In this document: piece by piece, positions 19,082-26,710 of the stretch
Layout: each line of letters begins with the position of its first letter
Numbering within the stretch: the first letter of the stretch is position 1
DNA from: Cohnella herbarum
Lineage (GTDB): Bacteria > Bacillota > Bacilli > Paenibacillales > Paenibacillaceae
Direction: 5' to 3'
Assembly (NCBI RefSeq): GCF_012849095.1
Contig: NZ_CP051680.1
Coordinates: forward strand, 7,861,001-7,925,000
DNA length: 64,000 nucleotides
Translations under genes and position numbers: made by a program
Notes under the pieces: generated by a model
What the model was told of the DNA's origin: nothing
What the model saw: the letters and a program-made list of their open reading frames with translations, nothing else
The model's database searches: none

Positions 19082-20368
19082 ATGAGCAGATTCATCAGGG
19101 GATTTAAGCAATCGTTAGCTATCGGCAAGCAGAACGAATCGGTCAATCGTAGAAGCTTGCGTATTTCCCTCATCGAGGGAATACCCGCGAATATAGTGGG
19201 AAACCTGCTCGGCGGTCCGCTGCAGACCGTATATTTGACTTATCTCGGTTTTACGGCTTTCCACATCGGACTGGTATTGGCGATACCTCCGTTTGCCTTG
19301 CTCATTCAAATCTTTATCGCTTTTGCCATGCAGAAATGGCAGAATCGACGATTTTTCGTTGCGCTGTTCGGCATTGTCCACCGGACGTTATGGGTAGGAA
19401 CCGGACTGATTCCCCTTACCTTTACGGAGGACTCGTGGATCCCGATTTACATTGCTTTATGGTTGGTGTCCATGATCTCCGGGCAGGCGGGAGGAGTCAT
19501 CTGGACCTCTCTGATGGCCGACGTCGTTCCCCCGGCGGTGAGAGGGAAGTATTTCGGCATTCGAAACACCGTTCATTGGGCAGTTGTGTGCATTACGTTG
19601 TTGGCGGGCGGTCAGATCATGGAATGGCTGCCGGGACCGAAAGGTTTCACCGTATTATTCGCGCTTAGCGCCTTATGCGTCGTATGGAACGGATGGGCGC
19701 TATCGAGATATCCGAATCCGCCTTTCCAGCCGTCGGAAAGCGGCAGATCTCTTAAGCTGTTCGTTAGACCGTTTACCGACCGGCGATTCCTGTCGGCGAC
19801 GCTATTTATATCCGCGTTTATTTTGTTGCAAAATGTCGTTATCCCGCTGTTCTCTTACGTCATGCTCGAGATCATGGATCTGAGTACGAGCAAGGTGACG
19901 ATGATTATTATGCTTCAGAATCTCGTCATGATGGTCAGTTATTATTACTGGGGCGTATTGAACAGCAGATATTCCACGAACGCGCTGCTGCTGTGGACAT
20001 TCCCGCTTATCGCGGCTTCCTGCGCGGTATGGGCGGGAATGGCGATCTTGCCGGCGCTGCTCATTCTCATCGTCGTGCATATTCTTCTCGGGTTCGGGTT
20101 TGCCGGGTATAATTTATTGGTGTTCAATTTCCTGATCGGGGATTCTCCGAAGTCGGAAAGACCTATGTACGTGGCCGTATTCTCGGCATTAACGGGAATC
20201 GCCGGTTTCATCGGCCCGATCGCGGGCGGTTGGTTATACGACAAAGCGGCCAACGGACCGTTATGGATCCAAACTTACGGGATAGCAACGTTCGCCGGAG
20301 TCGCGCTTCTCGTATTAGCGCTTGCGATAGCCCCGTTTGTTTTCAAGTCGCGGCCAAGTCATCGGTGA
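19082..20368 (+). CDS. MFS transporter
   Basis: A 428-residue integral membrane protein with about twelve hydrophobic segments, starting near AFHIGLVLAIPPFALLIQIF and ending VALLVLALAIAPFVF. The loop WTSLMADVVPPAVRGKYFGIRN is the MFS loop between helices 4 and 5 with the conserved R-G-K-Y/R-F-G, seen in many Bacillus MFS proteins. The substrate is unknown. GGGGGAG at 19069-19075 supports ATG 19082 rather than the upstream ATG 19067. A terminator follows. Confidence 0.88.
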   Translation: MSRFIRGFKQSLAIGKQNESVNRRSLRISLIEGIPANIVGNLLGGPLQTVYLTYLGFTAFHIGLVLAIPPFALLIQIFIAFAMQKWQNRRFFVALFGIVHRTLWVGTGLIPLTFTEDSWIPIYIALWLVSMISGQAGGVIWTSLMADVVPPAVRGKYFGIRNTVHWAVVCITLLAGGQIMEWLPGPKGFTVLFALSALCVVWNGWALSRYPNPPFQPSESGRSLKLFVRPFTDRRFLSATLFISAFILLQNVVIPLFSYVMLEIMDLSTSKVTMIIMLQNLVMMVSYYYWGVLNSRYSTNALLLWTFPLIAASCAVWAGMAILPALLILIVVHILLGFGFAGYNLLVFNFLIGDSPKSERPMYVAVFSALTGIAGFIGPIAGGWLYDKAANGPLWIQTYGIATFAGVALLVLALAIAPFVFKSRPSHR

Positions 20369-20405
20369 GTGGATATGAAGCAAGAGGGCAAAAGGAATTA
20401 ACCTT

Positions 20406-20432
20406 AAAGAGCGCTTAGTGCGCTCTTTTTTG
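20406..20432 (+). terminator. Terminator after the MFS gene
   Basis: AAAGAGCGC pairs with GCGCTCTTT over a TTAGT loop, continuing into a T-run. Confidence 0.88.
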
Positions 20433-20469
20433 GTTCGGATTAGGCGGGAATCGCGGGTTATATATTTAA

Positions 20470-20500
20470 CTGCTGCCACCTCCGTTAGATAAAAGTTTGT
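20470..20500 (-). repeat. Solo copy of the TAACGGA intergenic repeat
   Basis: Read on the minus strand, TCTAACGGAGGTGGCAGCAG matches the TAACGGA-N-GC pattern of the four copies at 21880-22070. It lies in the short gap before the GNAT gene. Confidence 0.5.
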
Positions 20501-20594
20501 CCTTCGATTCACTGTCGCCGCTCAACAAATCAATATCGGAACCTTCCAGCCTTTGATATAATTATCTAATATCTTGTGTGCGGGAGTGGTACTG

Positions 20595-21137
20595 ATGTCG
20601 GAGAAGCCAGTGTACGTCCGGTTCCCCGAGGAGGCGGACGCCGAACAATTGACAGCCATGTACAAGCGCAATCGGGAGTTTTTCGAGAAATTTTCGCCTA
20701 ACAGTTCAGAGGAGTACTATACGGAGGAACATCAGCTTCAAACGATTATTAAAAGCAAGGCCGATAGGGAAGAGGATAGGAGATACGCCTTCGTGATATG
20801 TCACAAGGAGGATGACCGGATTATAGGTAGCATAGGTCTGATCTTGGTGATGCGCGGCCCTCTTCAGAGCTGTATGATCGGATATAGCTTAGACCAGGCG
20901 TATAACGGAAAGGGTTATACGACGGAGGCGGTGAAGCAGGTCGTACGCTATGCCTTCGAGGAGCTGAAGTTTCACCGGATCGTAGGTGAAGTCTCGCCTC
21001 GGAATCCCGCGTCTATCCGCGTGCTCGAGAACGCCGGCTTTCTCAAAGAAGGCATCTCTCGAAGCAATTTGAAGATCAACGGGGTGTGGGAGGATCATCA
21101 GGTTCTGGCCATTATCAATCCATCCGGGGATATTTAG
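20595..21137 (+). CDS. RimJ/RimL-type GNAT acetyltransferase
   Basis: A 180-residue acetyltransferase. IGYSLDQAYNGKGYTTEAVKQ is the acetyl-CoA binding loop, and FEELKFHRIVGEVSPRNPAS followed by RVLENAGFLKEGISR is the RimJ/RimL signature. Such enzymes acetylate protein N-termini, aminoglycosides or amino acids; the substrate is not readable. GGGAGTGG at 20582 fits ATG 20595 better than the upstream GTG at 20574. It is a single gene with a possible TATAAT at about 20555. Confidence 0.9.
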   Translation: MSEKPVYVRFPEEADAEQLTAMYKRNREFFEKFSPNSSEEYYTEEHQLQTIIKSKADREEDRRYAFVICHKEDDRIIGSIGLILVMRGPLQSCMIGYSLDQAYNGKGYTTEAVKQVVRYAFEELKFHRIVGEVSPRNPASIRVLENAGFLKEGISRSNLKINGVWEDHQVLAIINPSGDI

Positions 21138-21212
21138 TCAATTAACGTCCAGCACTGGTAAATAGCTTTAGGTGTGCATTGAGGTGATACTGCAACCGAA
21201 AGGTGAAATTCT

Positions 21213-21785
21213 ATGAAACGAACAATCATCTTTGTTGCTCTTACGGTATTTATTGCGATGCTTCTCAGCGCCTGTAACGAAACCGTCACTGACACCATGA
21301 CAGAGGAGAAAATAAAAGTCATCGACAAACCTGACCCAACGTTAAAGAAGGTGCAGGTAAGAACAGATGGCATGTTATCAGCAATCGATTATGGTTTCCC
21401 ACATCCTTTTTTCGTAAATAGCGAAGTATTAGCAGACTTAAACCACTATGAGCGATATGACATTTCTCGCGGGGATATTGTGTTGTTCAAAACTAAAAAC
21501 AATAAAGACCAAGACACGGATATTGCAAGAATTGTGGGGCTACCCGGTGAAACAGTGAGCATTACAAAGGGCCAAGTGTACATTAACGACCAGAAACTCG
21601 ACGCGTTCTATGGTGACGATTCCACCATTAAGAACAACGATTCTTGGGGCGCGGTAACACTTGAAGAAAACGAATATTATATCTTAGCGGATGTGCGCTG
21701 GAGAGGATTCAATGATAGCCAAATGGCAGGAGCTTTTTTGAAGCAGGATGTGTTAGGAAAAATAGTAGGATATGAAAAAAAGTGA
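21213..21785 (+). CDS. Signal-peptidase-I-like lipoprotein, probably inactive
   Basis: A 190-residue protein with a lipoprotein signal (KRTIIFVALTVFIAMLLSAC; Cys at about residue 21). The body follows type I signal peptidase: ERYDISRGDIVLFK (box C), ARIVGLPGETVSITKGQVYIN (box D), and YYILADVRWRGFNDSQMAGAF (box E-like). The catalytic Ser of the S-M-x-P motif is replaced (D-G-M-L-S) and the catalytic Lys that precedes R-V-I-G-L-P-G is missing (DIARIVGLPG). It is therefore probably a pseudoenzyme anchored outside the cell. Its codon use is more AT-rich than that of its neighbours, which may indicate transfer. Confidence 0.82.
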   Translation: MKRTIIFVALTVFIAMLLSACNETVTDTMTEEKIKVIDKPDPTLKKVQVRTDGMLSAIDYGFPHPFFVNSEVLADLNHYERYDISRGDIVLFKTKNNKDQDTDIARIVGLPGETVSITKGQVYINDQKLDAFYGDDSTIKNNDSWGAVTLEENEYYILADVRWRGFNDSQMAGAFLKQDVLGKIVGYEKK

Positions 21786-21879
21786 ATGGTCTTAAACGGC
21801 TTATGATCAGGGCAACTGCATTAGATTTTCACCTGATATTAGCTTCTTTCTGTAGCAAACAACAATCGAGAGTTAACTT

Positions 21880-22075
21880 TCTAACGGCGCCCACGGACGT
21901 TATTTCGACGAAAACGGGTGTTTTAAAATTGTAACGGAACCAGGAGCCTCTATTTGTGCTCGTATGGCCTGTTTTCATTGGGAATTATGGAAATAAGAGC
22001 GCCCACTTCCGTTAGAATTAAAAAAATTCCTTTTTAAGCAAAATAAGGGCTGCGGGCTCCGTTAGACTGAAACTA
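21880..22075. repeat. Cluster of four TAACGGA-type intergenic repeats
   Basis: In the gap 21786-22202 four related elements occur: two on the plus strand (TAACGGCGCCCAC at about 21893 and TAACGGAACCAGGAGCC at about 21931) and two on the minus strand (CTAACGGAAGTGGGCGCTC ending near 22014, and CTAACGGAGCCCGCAGCCC ending near 22067). Each consists of TAACGG, a GC-rich middle and a TTATTT-like end. Beyond these and the promoter of the next leader I see nothing else in the gap. Confidence 0.65.
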
Positions 22076-22140
22076 ATGCACTGGGGGGCGCTCTGCAATT
22101 GCCGCAGGTTTAAGTTGATCCGTTACGCATGAATCCGTTA

Positions 22141-22169
22141 TTGCCTTTTGCAGTCGTTATGTATAAAAT
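22141..22169 (+). promoter_or_regulatory. Promoter of the leader peptide / UMP kinase unit
   Basis: TTGCCT (22141-22146), 17-base spacer, TAAAAT (22164-22169); TATAAA in the same run is an alternative -10. Confidence 0.5.
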
Positions 22170-22202
22170 AAATCGATATCATTTTCTGGAAGGAGTGGGG
22201 AT

Positions 22203-22265
22203 ATGCGGAGGAGACGGAGGAATGACGACAGAGCCACTTCGCCGTTCATATTCTCATTCCATTAG
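22203..22265 (+). CDS. Short Arg-rich leader peptide (20 residues)
   Basis: ATG at 22203 is preceded by GGAAGGAG with ideal spacing. The frame encodes Met, five consecutive Arg (codons CGG AGG AGA CGG AGG), then NDDRATSPFIFSFH and TAG. The stop lies two bases before a perfect terminator (22268-22298), and a UMP-kinase-type gene follows. The layout is that of an attenuation leader: ribosome stalling in the run of rare Arg codons could change folding of the terminator. No competing antiterminator has been demonstrated. Confidence 0.55.
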   Translation: MRRRRRNDDRATSPFIFSFH

Positions 22266-22266
22266 G

Positions 22267-22298
22267 ACGCTAAGCATTTAATGCTTAGCGTTTTTTAT
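22267..22298 (+). terminator. Terminator/attenuator between leader peptide and pyrH-like gene
   Basis: ACGCTAAGCATT pairs perfectly with AATGCTTAGCGT and runs into TTTTTTATTTTT. It lies only about 20 bases before the start of the kinase gene, so it must be read through, or attenuated, for expression from the upstream promoter. Confidence 0.85.
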
Positions 22299-22317
22299 TT
22301 TTAGGGGGTGTAAACGT

Positions 22318-23055
22318 TTGACGAAGTACAGGAGAGTTCTTATCAAACTAAGCGGCGGAGCAGTCGCGGGAAATGCCGAATTCGGTTTTGCGCCGGAAAG
22401 ATTGGATTACATCGCTAATGAAATTATGTCGGTCGTGAATCTAGGCGTCGAGGTATCCTTGGTGATAGGCGGGGGAAATATATTCCGAGGAAATATGGCG
22501 GAAAGCTGGGGCATCGAGAGGGCGGAAGCCGACAACATCGGTACGCTTGCGACTGTCGTCAACAGCTTAATGCTGCGCGGAGTTCTGAAAGCCAAAACGA
22601 ATAAAGAAGTTCGAGTCATGACTGCCATACCTATTACGTCGGTTGCCGAGCCCTATATCCGGTTAAGAGCGGTACACCATTTGGAAAAGGGTTACATTGT
22701 GATCTTTGCGGGAGGAAACGGGCAGCCCTACGTAACGACCGACTATCCTTCGGTGCAAAGGGCGATCGAAGTGAACTGCGAAGCGCTATTAGTAGCGAAA
22801 CAAGGCGTAGACGGCGTTCTCAATGCAGACCCGAAGCATGATAAAGAAGCGCGGAAATTCAGATCCCTCCATTACGACGATGTTTTAAGGCATAACTTAA
22901 AGGTTATGGATCAGTCGGCATTCATACTAGCCAGAGACTATAATCTGCCCATGCACGTATTCAACTTTGATCAACCGGGTTCCATGAAAGAAATTTGCGA
23001 AGGGAAAAATATCGGAACGTTGATTAGCGGAGGATCTGTTCTGGAATTGGAATAG
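22318..23055 (+). CDS. UMP-kinase-like amino-acid-kinase family protein (pyrH paralogue)
   Basis: A 245-residue protein of the bacterial UMP kinase family: YRRVLIKLSGGAVAG, the nucleotide loop IGGGNIFRG, RAEADNIGTLATVVNSLML, and KQGVDGVLNADPKHDKEARK are all recognisable. Several hallmark residues differ from canonical PyrH (SGGAVAG for SGEALAG, FAGGNGQPYVTTDYPSVQRA for FAGGTGNPFFTTDTAAALRA). It is not in the rpsB-tsf-pyrH-frr context, so it is probably a second copy. Start TTG 22318 follows AGGGGGTG. The leader peptide and terminator before it point to conditional expression. Confidence 0.88.
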   Translation: MTKYRRVLIKLSGGAVAGNAEFGFAPERLDYIANEIMSVVNLGVEVSLVIGGGNIFRGNMAESWGIERAEADNIGTLATVVNSLMLRGVLKAKTNKEVRVMTAIPITSVAEPYIRLRAVHHLEKGYIVIFAGGNGQPYVTTDYPSVQRAIEVNCEALLVAKQGVDGVLNADPKHDKEARKFRSLHYDDVLRHNLKVMDQSAFILARDYNLPMHVFNFDQPGSMKEICEGKNIGTLISGGSVLELE

Positions 23056-23080
23056 ACGGCGCGGCGACAAGTTTCGACTC

Positions 23081-23108
23081 ACCCATCGGTTCCTGCGGAT
23101 GGGTTTTT
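23081..23108 (+). terminator. Terminator after the pyrH-like gene
   Basis: ACCCATC pairs with GGATGGGT, followed by TTTTTG and further T residues. Confidence 0.8.
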
Positions 23109-23162
23109 GTTTTTTTCTATTTTCTGTAAATTTACTGTACTTTTACTGTACTTTTTTACCTC

Positions 23163-23208
23163 TTGCATAAGAACGTTTGTTCGCCATATAATAAGGGAAC
23201 AAATGTTC
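23163..23208 (+). promoter_or_regulatory. LexA-controlled promoter with two SOS boxes
   Basis: TTGCAT (23163-23168), 18-base spacer, TATAAT (23187-23192). Two perfect Bacillus LexA boxes of the form GAAC-N4-GTTC occupy the spacer (GAACGTTTGTTC, 23171-23182) and the start region (GAACAAATGTTC, 23197-23208). LexA would block RNA polymerase; DNA damage would induce the polymerase operon. Confidence 0.92.
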
Positions 23209-23226
23209 TGTATGGAGGCGAGGTAC

Positions 23227-23424
23227 ATGGCTGAAAAGTACATTGGGCGCGTAGTTCAGATCATCTATCAGGATGCCAAAGGTCGGATTACGCAACGAAC
23301 GGTCCTTATCCAAAGCGTGGAGTCCGGTAAAATCCGAGCTTACGACGTACTGAAGAAACAGCCGCGCATGTTCATCGACGATCGCGTATTAGCCGTTCAG
23401 CCGGTGATGCGTCATGCATCATAG
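23227..23424 (+). CDS. Small WYL-like protein of the SOS operon
   Basis: A 65-residue protein, MAEKYIGRVVQIIYQDAKGR onwards, resembling the beta-rich core of WYL domains (ITQRTVLIQSVESGKIRAYD, then RMFIDDRVLAVQPV). ATG 23227 is chosen from TGGAGGCGAGG; the longer frame upstream crosses the promoter and LexA boxes and is excluded. It overlaps the polymerase start by 11 bases. Small proteins of this type occur next to UvrX-type polymerases in related bacteria; the role, perhaps as a polymerase accessory factor, is an inference. Confidence 0.8.
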   Translation: MAEKYIGRVVQIIYQDAKGRITQRTVLIQSVESGKIRAYDVLKKQPRMFIDDRVLAVQPVMRHAS

Positions 23425-24676
23425 AGACAGGACTATTTTTCTGATCGATGGGCAATCCTTCTACGCAAGCGTCGAGAAGGCAGCGCATCCGGAATATCGC
23501 GATAAGCCGGTTGCGGTTGGAGATCCCGAGCGCAAATCGGGAATTATCCTCGCGGCTTGTCCGATCGCCAAGTCCAAGGGCGTGACGACGGCGGAAAGAG
23601 TGTTCGAAGCTCGCGCGAAGTGCCCGGATTTGGTCGTGATTCGTCCGAGAATGCAACGTTACATTACGATTTCGCTGCTCATCACGGAAATATTCGAGTC
23701 TTTTACCGATCAAGTCGAACCGTACAGCATCGACGAACAGTTTCTGGATGTGACGGGAGCGATCGCAGAGTACGGGTCGGCGGAAGAGATCGCTCGGAAA
23801 ATTCAACGGCATGTCAAATTGGCTACGGGAGTATGGTCCCGCGTCGGAATCGGGCCGAGCAAAGTTCTTGCCAAGATGGCAACGGACAATTTTTCCAAGA
23901 AAAGGCCGGAAGGGATATTTCGGCTTGGCAACGAGAACATCGAAACCGAGCTTTGGCCGCTGCCGATTAACCAGATGTTTATGGTCGGCAACAGGATGAC
24001 TCAGCATTTCATGTGCATGGGTCTTCCGACGATAGGCGACATTGCCCGGATGCCGCTTGCGGATTTTAAGCGGAGAATGAGGCTGCGCATGGGCAAGCAA
24101 AGCGATATCCAGGCAGAGTATTATTGGCAGACGGCTCGGGGGATCGATCCGAGTCCGGTAGAATCGTCGATCAGAGGCGCGCTTAAATCCGTCAGTCACG
24201 GCAAGACGCTCCGTGCTTCGCTATATCGAAAGTCGGAGGATATCGAGGTCGTGCTCCTTGAGCTTGTCGTGGAGGTGTGCCGAAGGGCGCGCAGGTTAGG
24301 TTATCAAGGCCGCGTCGTCTCCGTCGGTGCGGGGGAGACGGACGGAGAGCGAAGGTCGGGGTTTAACAGACAAGTGACGCTGCCGCAATCCACCTCTCTG
24401 ACGCATGAGGTTGCTGCAGCCGCGCATAGAATTTTCGCCGAATTTTGGCAGGGCATGCCCGTAAGCCACCTCTATGTGTCGCTAACGCAACTTACCGATG
24501 ACAGCACGTACCAGCTTACGCTGTTTGACGATCGGACTGCCGCATACTCGCTTGAGCGGGCAACGGATTCGATCAAAGACCGATATGGCAGCGGCGCGAT
24601 TATGCGAGGATCCTCGTTATTGGCCGCCGGAGTGGCGAAGGAGCGATCTGAGCAGATCGGAGGACATTACAAATGA
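23414..24676 (+). CDS. Y-family DNA polymerase (UvrX/DinB-like)
   Basis: A 420-residue translesion polymerase. The first catalytic Asp is in FLIDGQSFYASVEKA, and the second acidic cluster is YSIDEQFLDVTG near residue 108 (D-E conserved). The HhH-containing thumb follows (GIGPSKVLAKMATDNFSKK), and the C-terminal little finger spans about 250-350. The QLTLFDDR near residue 370 resembles a beta-clamp-binding peptide (Q-L-x-L-F), as expected for such enzymes. It replicates across lesions during SOS, and the upstream LexA boxes support that. It closely resembles the YqjW/UvrX branch rather than chromosomal DinB. Confidence 0.92.
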   Translation: MHHRDRTIFLIDGQSFYASVEKAAHPEYRDKPVAVGDPERKSGIILAACPIAKSKGVTTAERVFEARAKCPDLVVIRPRMQRYITISLLITEIFESFTDQVEPYSIDEQFLDVTGAIAEYGSAEEIARKIQRHVKLATGVWSRVGIGPSKVLAKMATDNFSKKRPEGIFRLGNENIETELWPLPINQMFMVGNRMTQHFMCMGLPTIGDIARMPLADFKRRMRLRMGKQSDIQAEYYWQTARGIDPSPVESSIRGALKSVSHGKTLRASLYRKSEDIEVVLLELVVEVCRRARRLGYQGRVVSVGAGETDGERRSGFNRQVTLPQSTSLTHEVAAAAHRIFAEFWQGMPVSHLYVSLTQLTDDSTYQLTLFDDRTAAYSLERATDSIKDRYGSGAIMRGSSLLAAGVAKERSEQIGGHYK

Positions 24677-25167
24677 GTAAATTGGACGGCAACGAACGAT
24701 GGAAAGGAAAAATGCTCTTGACGGAGCACCAGGAGCAATATCAGAACCGGCAAAACAAAGGATTATCGGGACGCGCGACCAGCGACGAGCTAACGATGAT
24801 CCGGGATCTGATTATGTATCCGCATATGCTTACGATGTGCGATAAGAGTTTGCAGGAGATTAAGCGTTCCCCGAATCTATTCAGAACCTATTTCGAACAG
24901 CTCATTCAGCACATCATGGATAGCATCAGTAAAGATCTATTCGCTCTTCGGCGCGAGATGAGAAATCGGAATATAAAGGTTTTCGATGACGAGACGAAGG
25001 ATGGGATTATCTATCATCGCTATGCTTGTCGCGGCTACGAGGATAAGTTCGGAATCGTTCGCGAGACGTTGCGAACGGAGATCAGCTTTCGCTTCGCGAA
25101 ATACGCGATTTCCGTTTTTCACCCCGACATCACTGGCTATACGGGGATCGCGAATAACCGGGACTGA
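24673..25167 (+). CDS. SOS-operon protein, YolD-like N-terminus
   Basis: A 164-residue protein translated in overlap with the polymerase stop (ATGA). The N-terminal NERWKGKMLLTEHQEQY resembles the start of YolD-like proteins that accompany UvrX polymerases. The rest (YFEQLIQHIMDSISKDLFAL, then KDGIIYHRYACRGYEDKFGI and FRFAKYAISVFHPDI) is not familiar to me and is longer than a YolD protein. The context makes it a damage-inducible polymerase partner. Function is unknown. Confidence 0.78.
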   Translation: MSKLDGNERWKGKMLLTEHQEQYQNRQNKGLSGRATSDELTMIRDLIMYPHMLTMCDKSLQEIKRSPNLFRTYFEQLIQHIMDSISKDLFALRREMRNRNIKVFDDETKDGIIYHRYACRGYEDKFGIVRETLRTEISFRFAKYAISVFHPDITGYTGIANNRD

Positions 25168-25296
25168 TGAAATCGGCTTACTGCTGACGAATTGTTATCG
25201 GATTATTTGAAGGAAAAGATCCACCCAGCCGATGAGAGTGATTATTCCTTAAGAGCTCATGATCGGGCAATCCTTTGTAAAAGCCTGTTAGAACAT

Positions 25297-25336
25297 AAGC
25301 CTTCGGTTCCTTCTAAACGGAACGAAGGCTTATTTG
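25297..25336. terminator. Terminator of the SOS operon
   Basis: AAGCCTTCGGTTCC pairs with GGAACGAAGGCTT with one bulged G, followed by a short ATTT. The hairpin falls inside an 85-codon open frame (25192-25449), which is therefore unlikely to be a gene. The interval 25168-25511 otherwise shows no gene. Confidence 0.7.
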
Positions 25337-25511
25337 CGTGGGTTAACCAAACGTTTCGCCAAAACGAAAAATATGTGGACACCCCTGAGAACGGTCATTA
25401 CGATATAGATACAACTATGGTATTCATTCGGCGCGTGGGAAATCGTTAATTCGACAAATTCTTCGAAGCGGAGAAACATTTATTGTTCAATTTGCAAAGG
25501 GGTGGAGCAAG

Positions 25512-26447
25512 ATGAAAGGAAAAGTCGTGTACGTTGTCGGCGAACTGAATCCCGACATCATCATGACCGGGAAAGATCTCGTTCCGGAGTTTAATCGCGA
25601 GAAGCTTCTGGATTCGTTTCAAATGGTGCTGGGGTCGTCTTCGGCGATTACCGCTTCGAACTTGGCGGGGCTCGGCGGCGATGTTCGGTTCGTCAGCGTG
25701 ATCGGGGACGATTCGTTAGGGCGGTTCTGCCTGGATGAGTTGAATAAGGCAGGCATAGGAACCCAGCATGTACGAGTGGATCCGAGGTGGAGCACGGGTG
25801 TAACGTTATCCTTCTCGACCGCTTCGGATCGGGCGCTGATGACGCACCTCGGGGCGATTTCCAGATTGCGTCCCGAGTTTCTTCCGGAGGAGATGTATGA
25901 GGAAGCCTCTCATATTCACTTTGGATCTTATTTTCTGCTCGACGACATGCGTCCGCATTGGAATAGCGTATTCGAAAGGGCTGCCGGAAGCGGGATCACG
26001 ACCTCCTTCGATGCCGGATGGGACATTAACGGGAATTGGAATCGGGATGCGATAACCGAGTTGCTGAAGGTTACCGATTGGTTCATTCCCAACGAAGAAG
26101 AATTGCTGCAGATTTTCGACGCAGAGACTATAGGAGAAGCGATTCGCAAATTACCGAATGAGCGAGGAGGAGTTGTCGTAAAAAGAGGCTCGAAAGGAGC
26201 GCTCTGCATCGATCGGGACGGAAAAACGATCGAAGCGAAGCCGTTCCCCGTCGTTCCGGTCGATACGACAGGCGCAGGAGATTCCTTTAATGCCGGAATG
26301 ATCTACGAATGGGTATCCGGTCAGGGAATAACGGAAGCGCTTCGCGTAGGTTGCGCTTGCGGAGCGCTAGCCACTCTTAGAATCGGCGGTGCGGGGAATG
26401 TGCCTTCTCGAGAAGAAGTCGGGCAGTTCATTTCCGGTTTTAACTAA
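25512..26447 (+). CDS. PfkB family carbohydrate kinase
   Basis: A 311-residue ribokinase-family protein. The N-terminal motif GSSSAITASNLAGLGGDVRFV is followed by GDDSLGRFCLDELNKAGI, and the C-terminal signature VPVDTTGAGDSFNAGMIYEW carries the catalytic Asp and anion hole. It phosphorylates a sugar or nucleoside; the substrate cannot be told (ribose, fructose 1-phosphate or KDG are possible). GGGGTGGAG precedes the ATG. It is a single gene with no sugar transporter nearby, ended by the terminator at 26506. Confidence 0.9.
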   Translation: MKGKVVYVVGELNPDIIMTGKDLVPEFNREKLLDSFQMVLGSSSAITASNLAGLGGDVRFVSVIGDDSLGRFCLDELNKAGIGTQHVRVDPRWSTGVTLSFSTASDRALMTHLGAISRLRPEFLPEEMYEEASHIHFGSYFLLDDMRPHWNSVFERAAGSGITTSFDAGWDINGNWNRDAITELLKVTDWFIPNEEELLQIFDAETIGEAIRKLPNERGGVVVKRGSKGALCIDRDGKTIEAKPFPVVPVDTTGAGDSFNAGMIYEWVSGQGITEALRVGCACGALATLRIGGAGNVPSREEVGQFISGFN

Positions 26448-26505
26448 TTTACCGTAGCTAACGTATCCAAACCTACATGTATCGCCAACGGGTACGAATA
26501 CAATG

Positions 26506-26553
26506 AGAACCGCGGATATTTTCGGATGTTTCGAATATTCCGCGGTTCTTTCT
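26506..26553 (+). terminator. Terminator after the PfkB kinase gene
   Basis: AGAACCGCGGA with part of TATT pairs with AATATTCCGCGGTTCT, followed by TTCTT. Confidence 0.8.
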
Positions 26554-26587
26554 TGACAAAAACAACTGTAATGCATATTATTACAGT
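26553..26587 (+). promoter_or_regulatory. Promoter with an operator-like palindrome over the -10
   Basis: TTGACA (26553-26558), 17-base spacer, TATTAT (26576-26581). ACTGTAAT (26565-26572) and ATTACAGT (26580-26587) form a perfect 8-base inverted repeat with 7 bases between, covering spacer and -10. A second, looser palindrome TGTAA-N9-TTACA lies at 26653-26671. This is typical for a repressor site; the repressor is unknown. Confidence 0.7.
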
Positions 26588-26710
26588 ACAGGGATAAGAA
26601 TAGACGACAGGCAGATATAACTCTCGCTAATCGTCGATTTTTTTAACTCATATGTAATTGATAATGTTACAGTTAATGCGAGACAAACTTCCGGATGGGC
26701 GGTGTTAAAG

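Noticed and set aside
23107..23226. Upstream extension of the WYL-like small protein
   Set aside because: It would cross the terminator T-run, the promoter and both LexA boxes.
25192..25449. 85-codon frame after the SOS operon
   Set aside because: A terminator-like hairpin lies in its middle, there is no ribosome site, and the residues look random.
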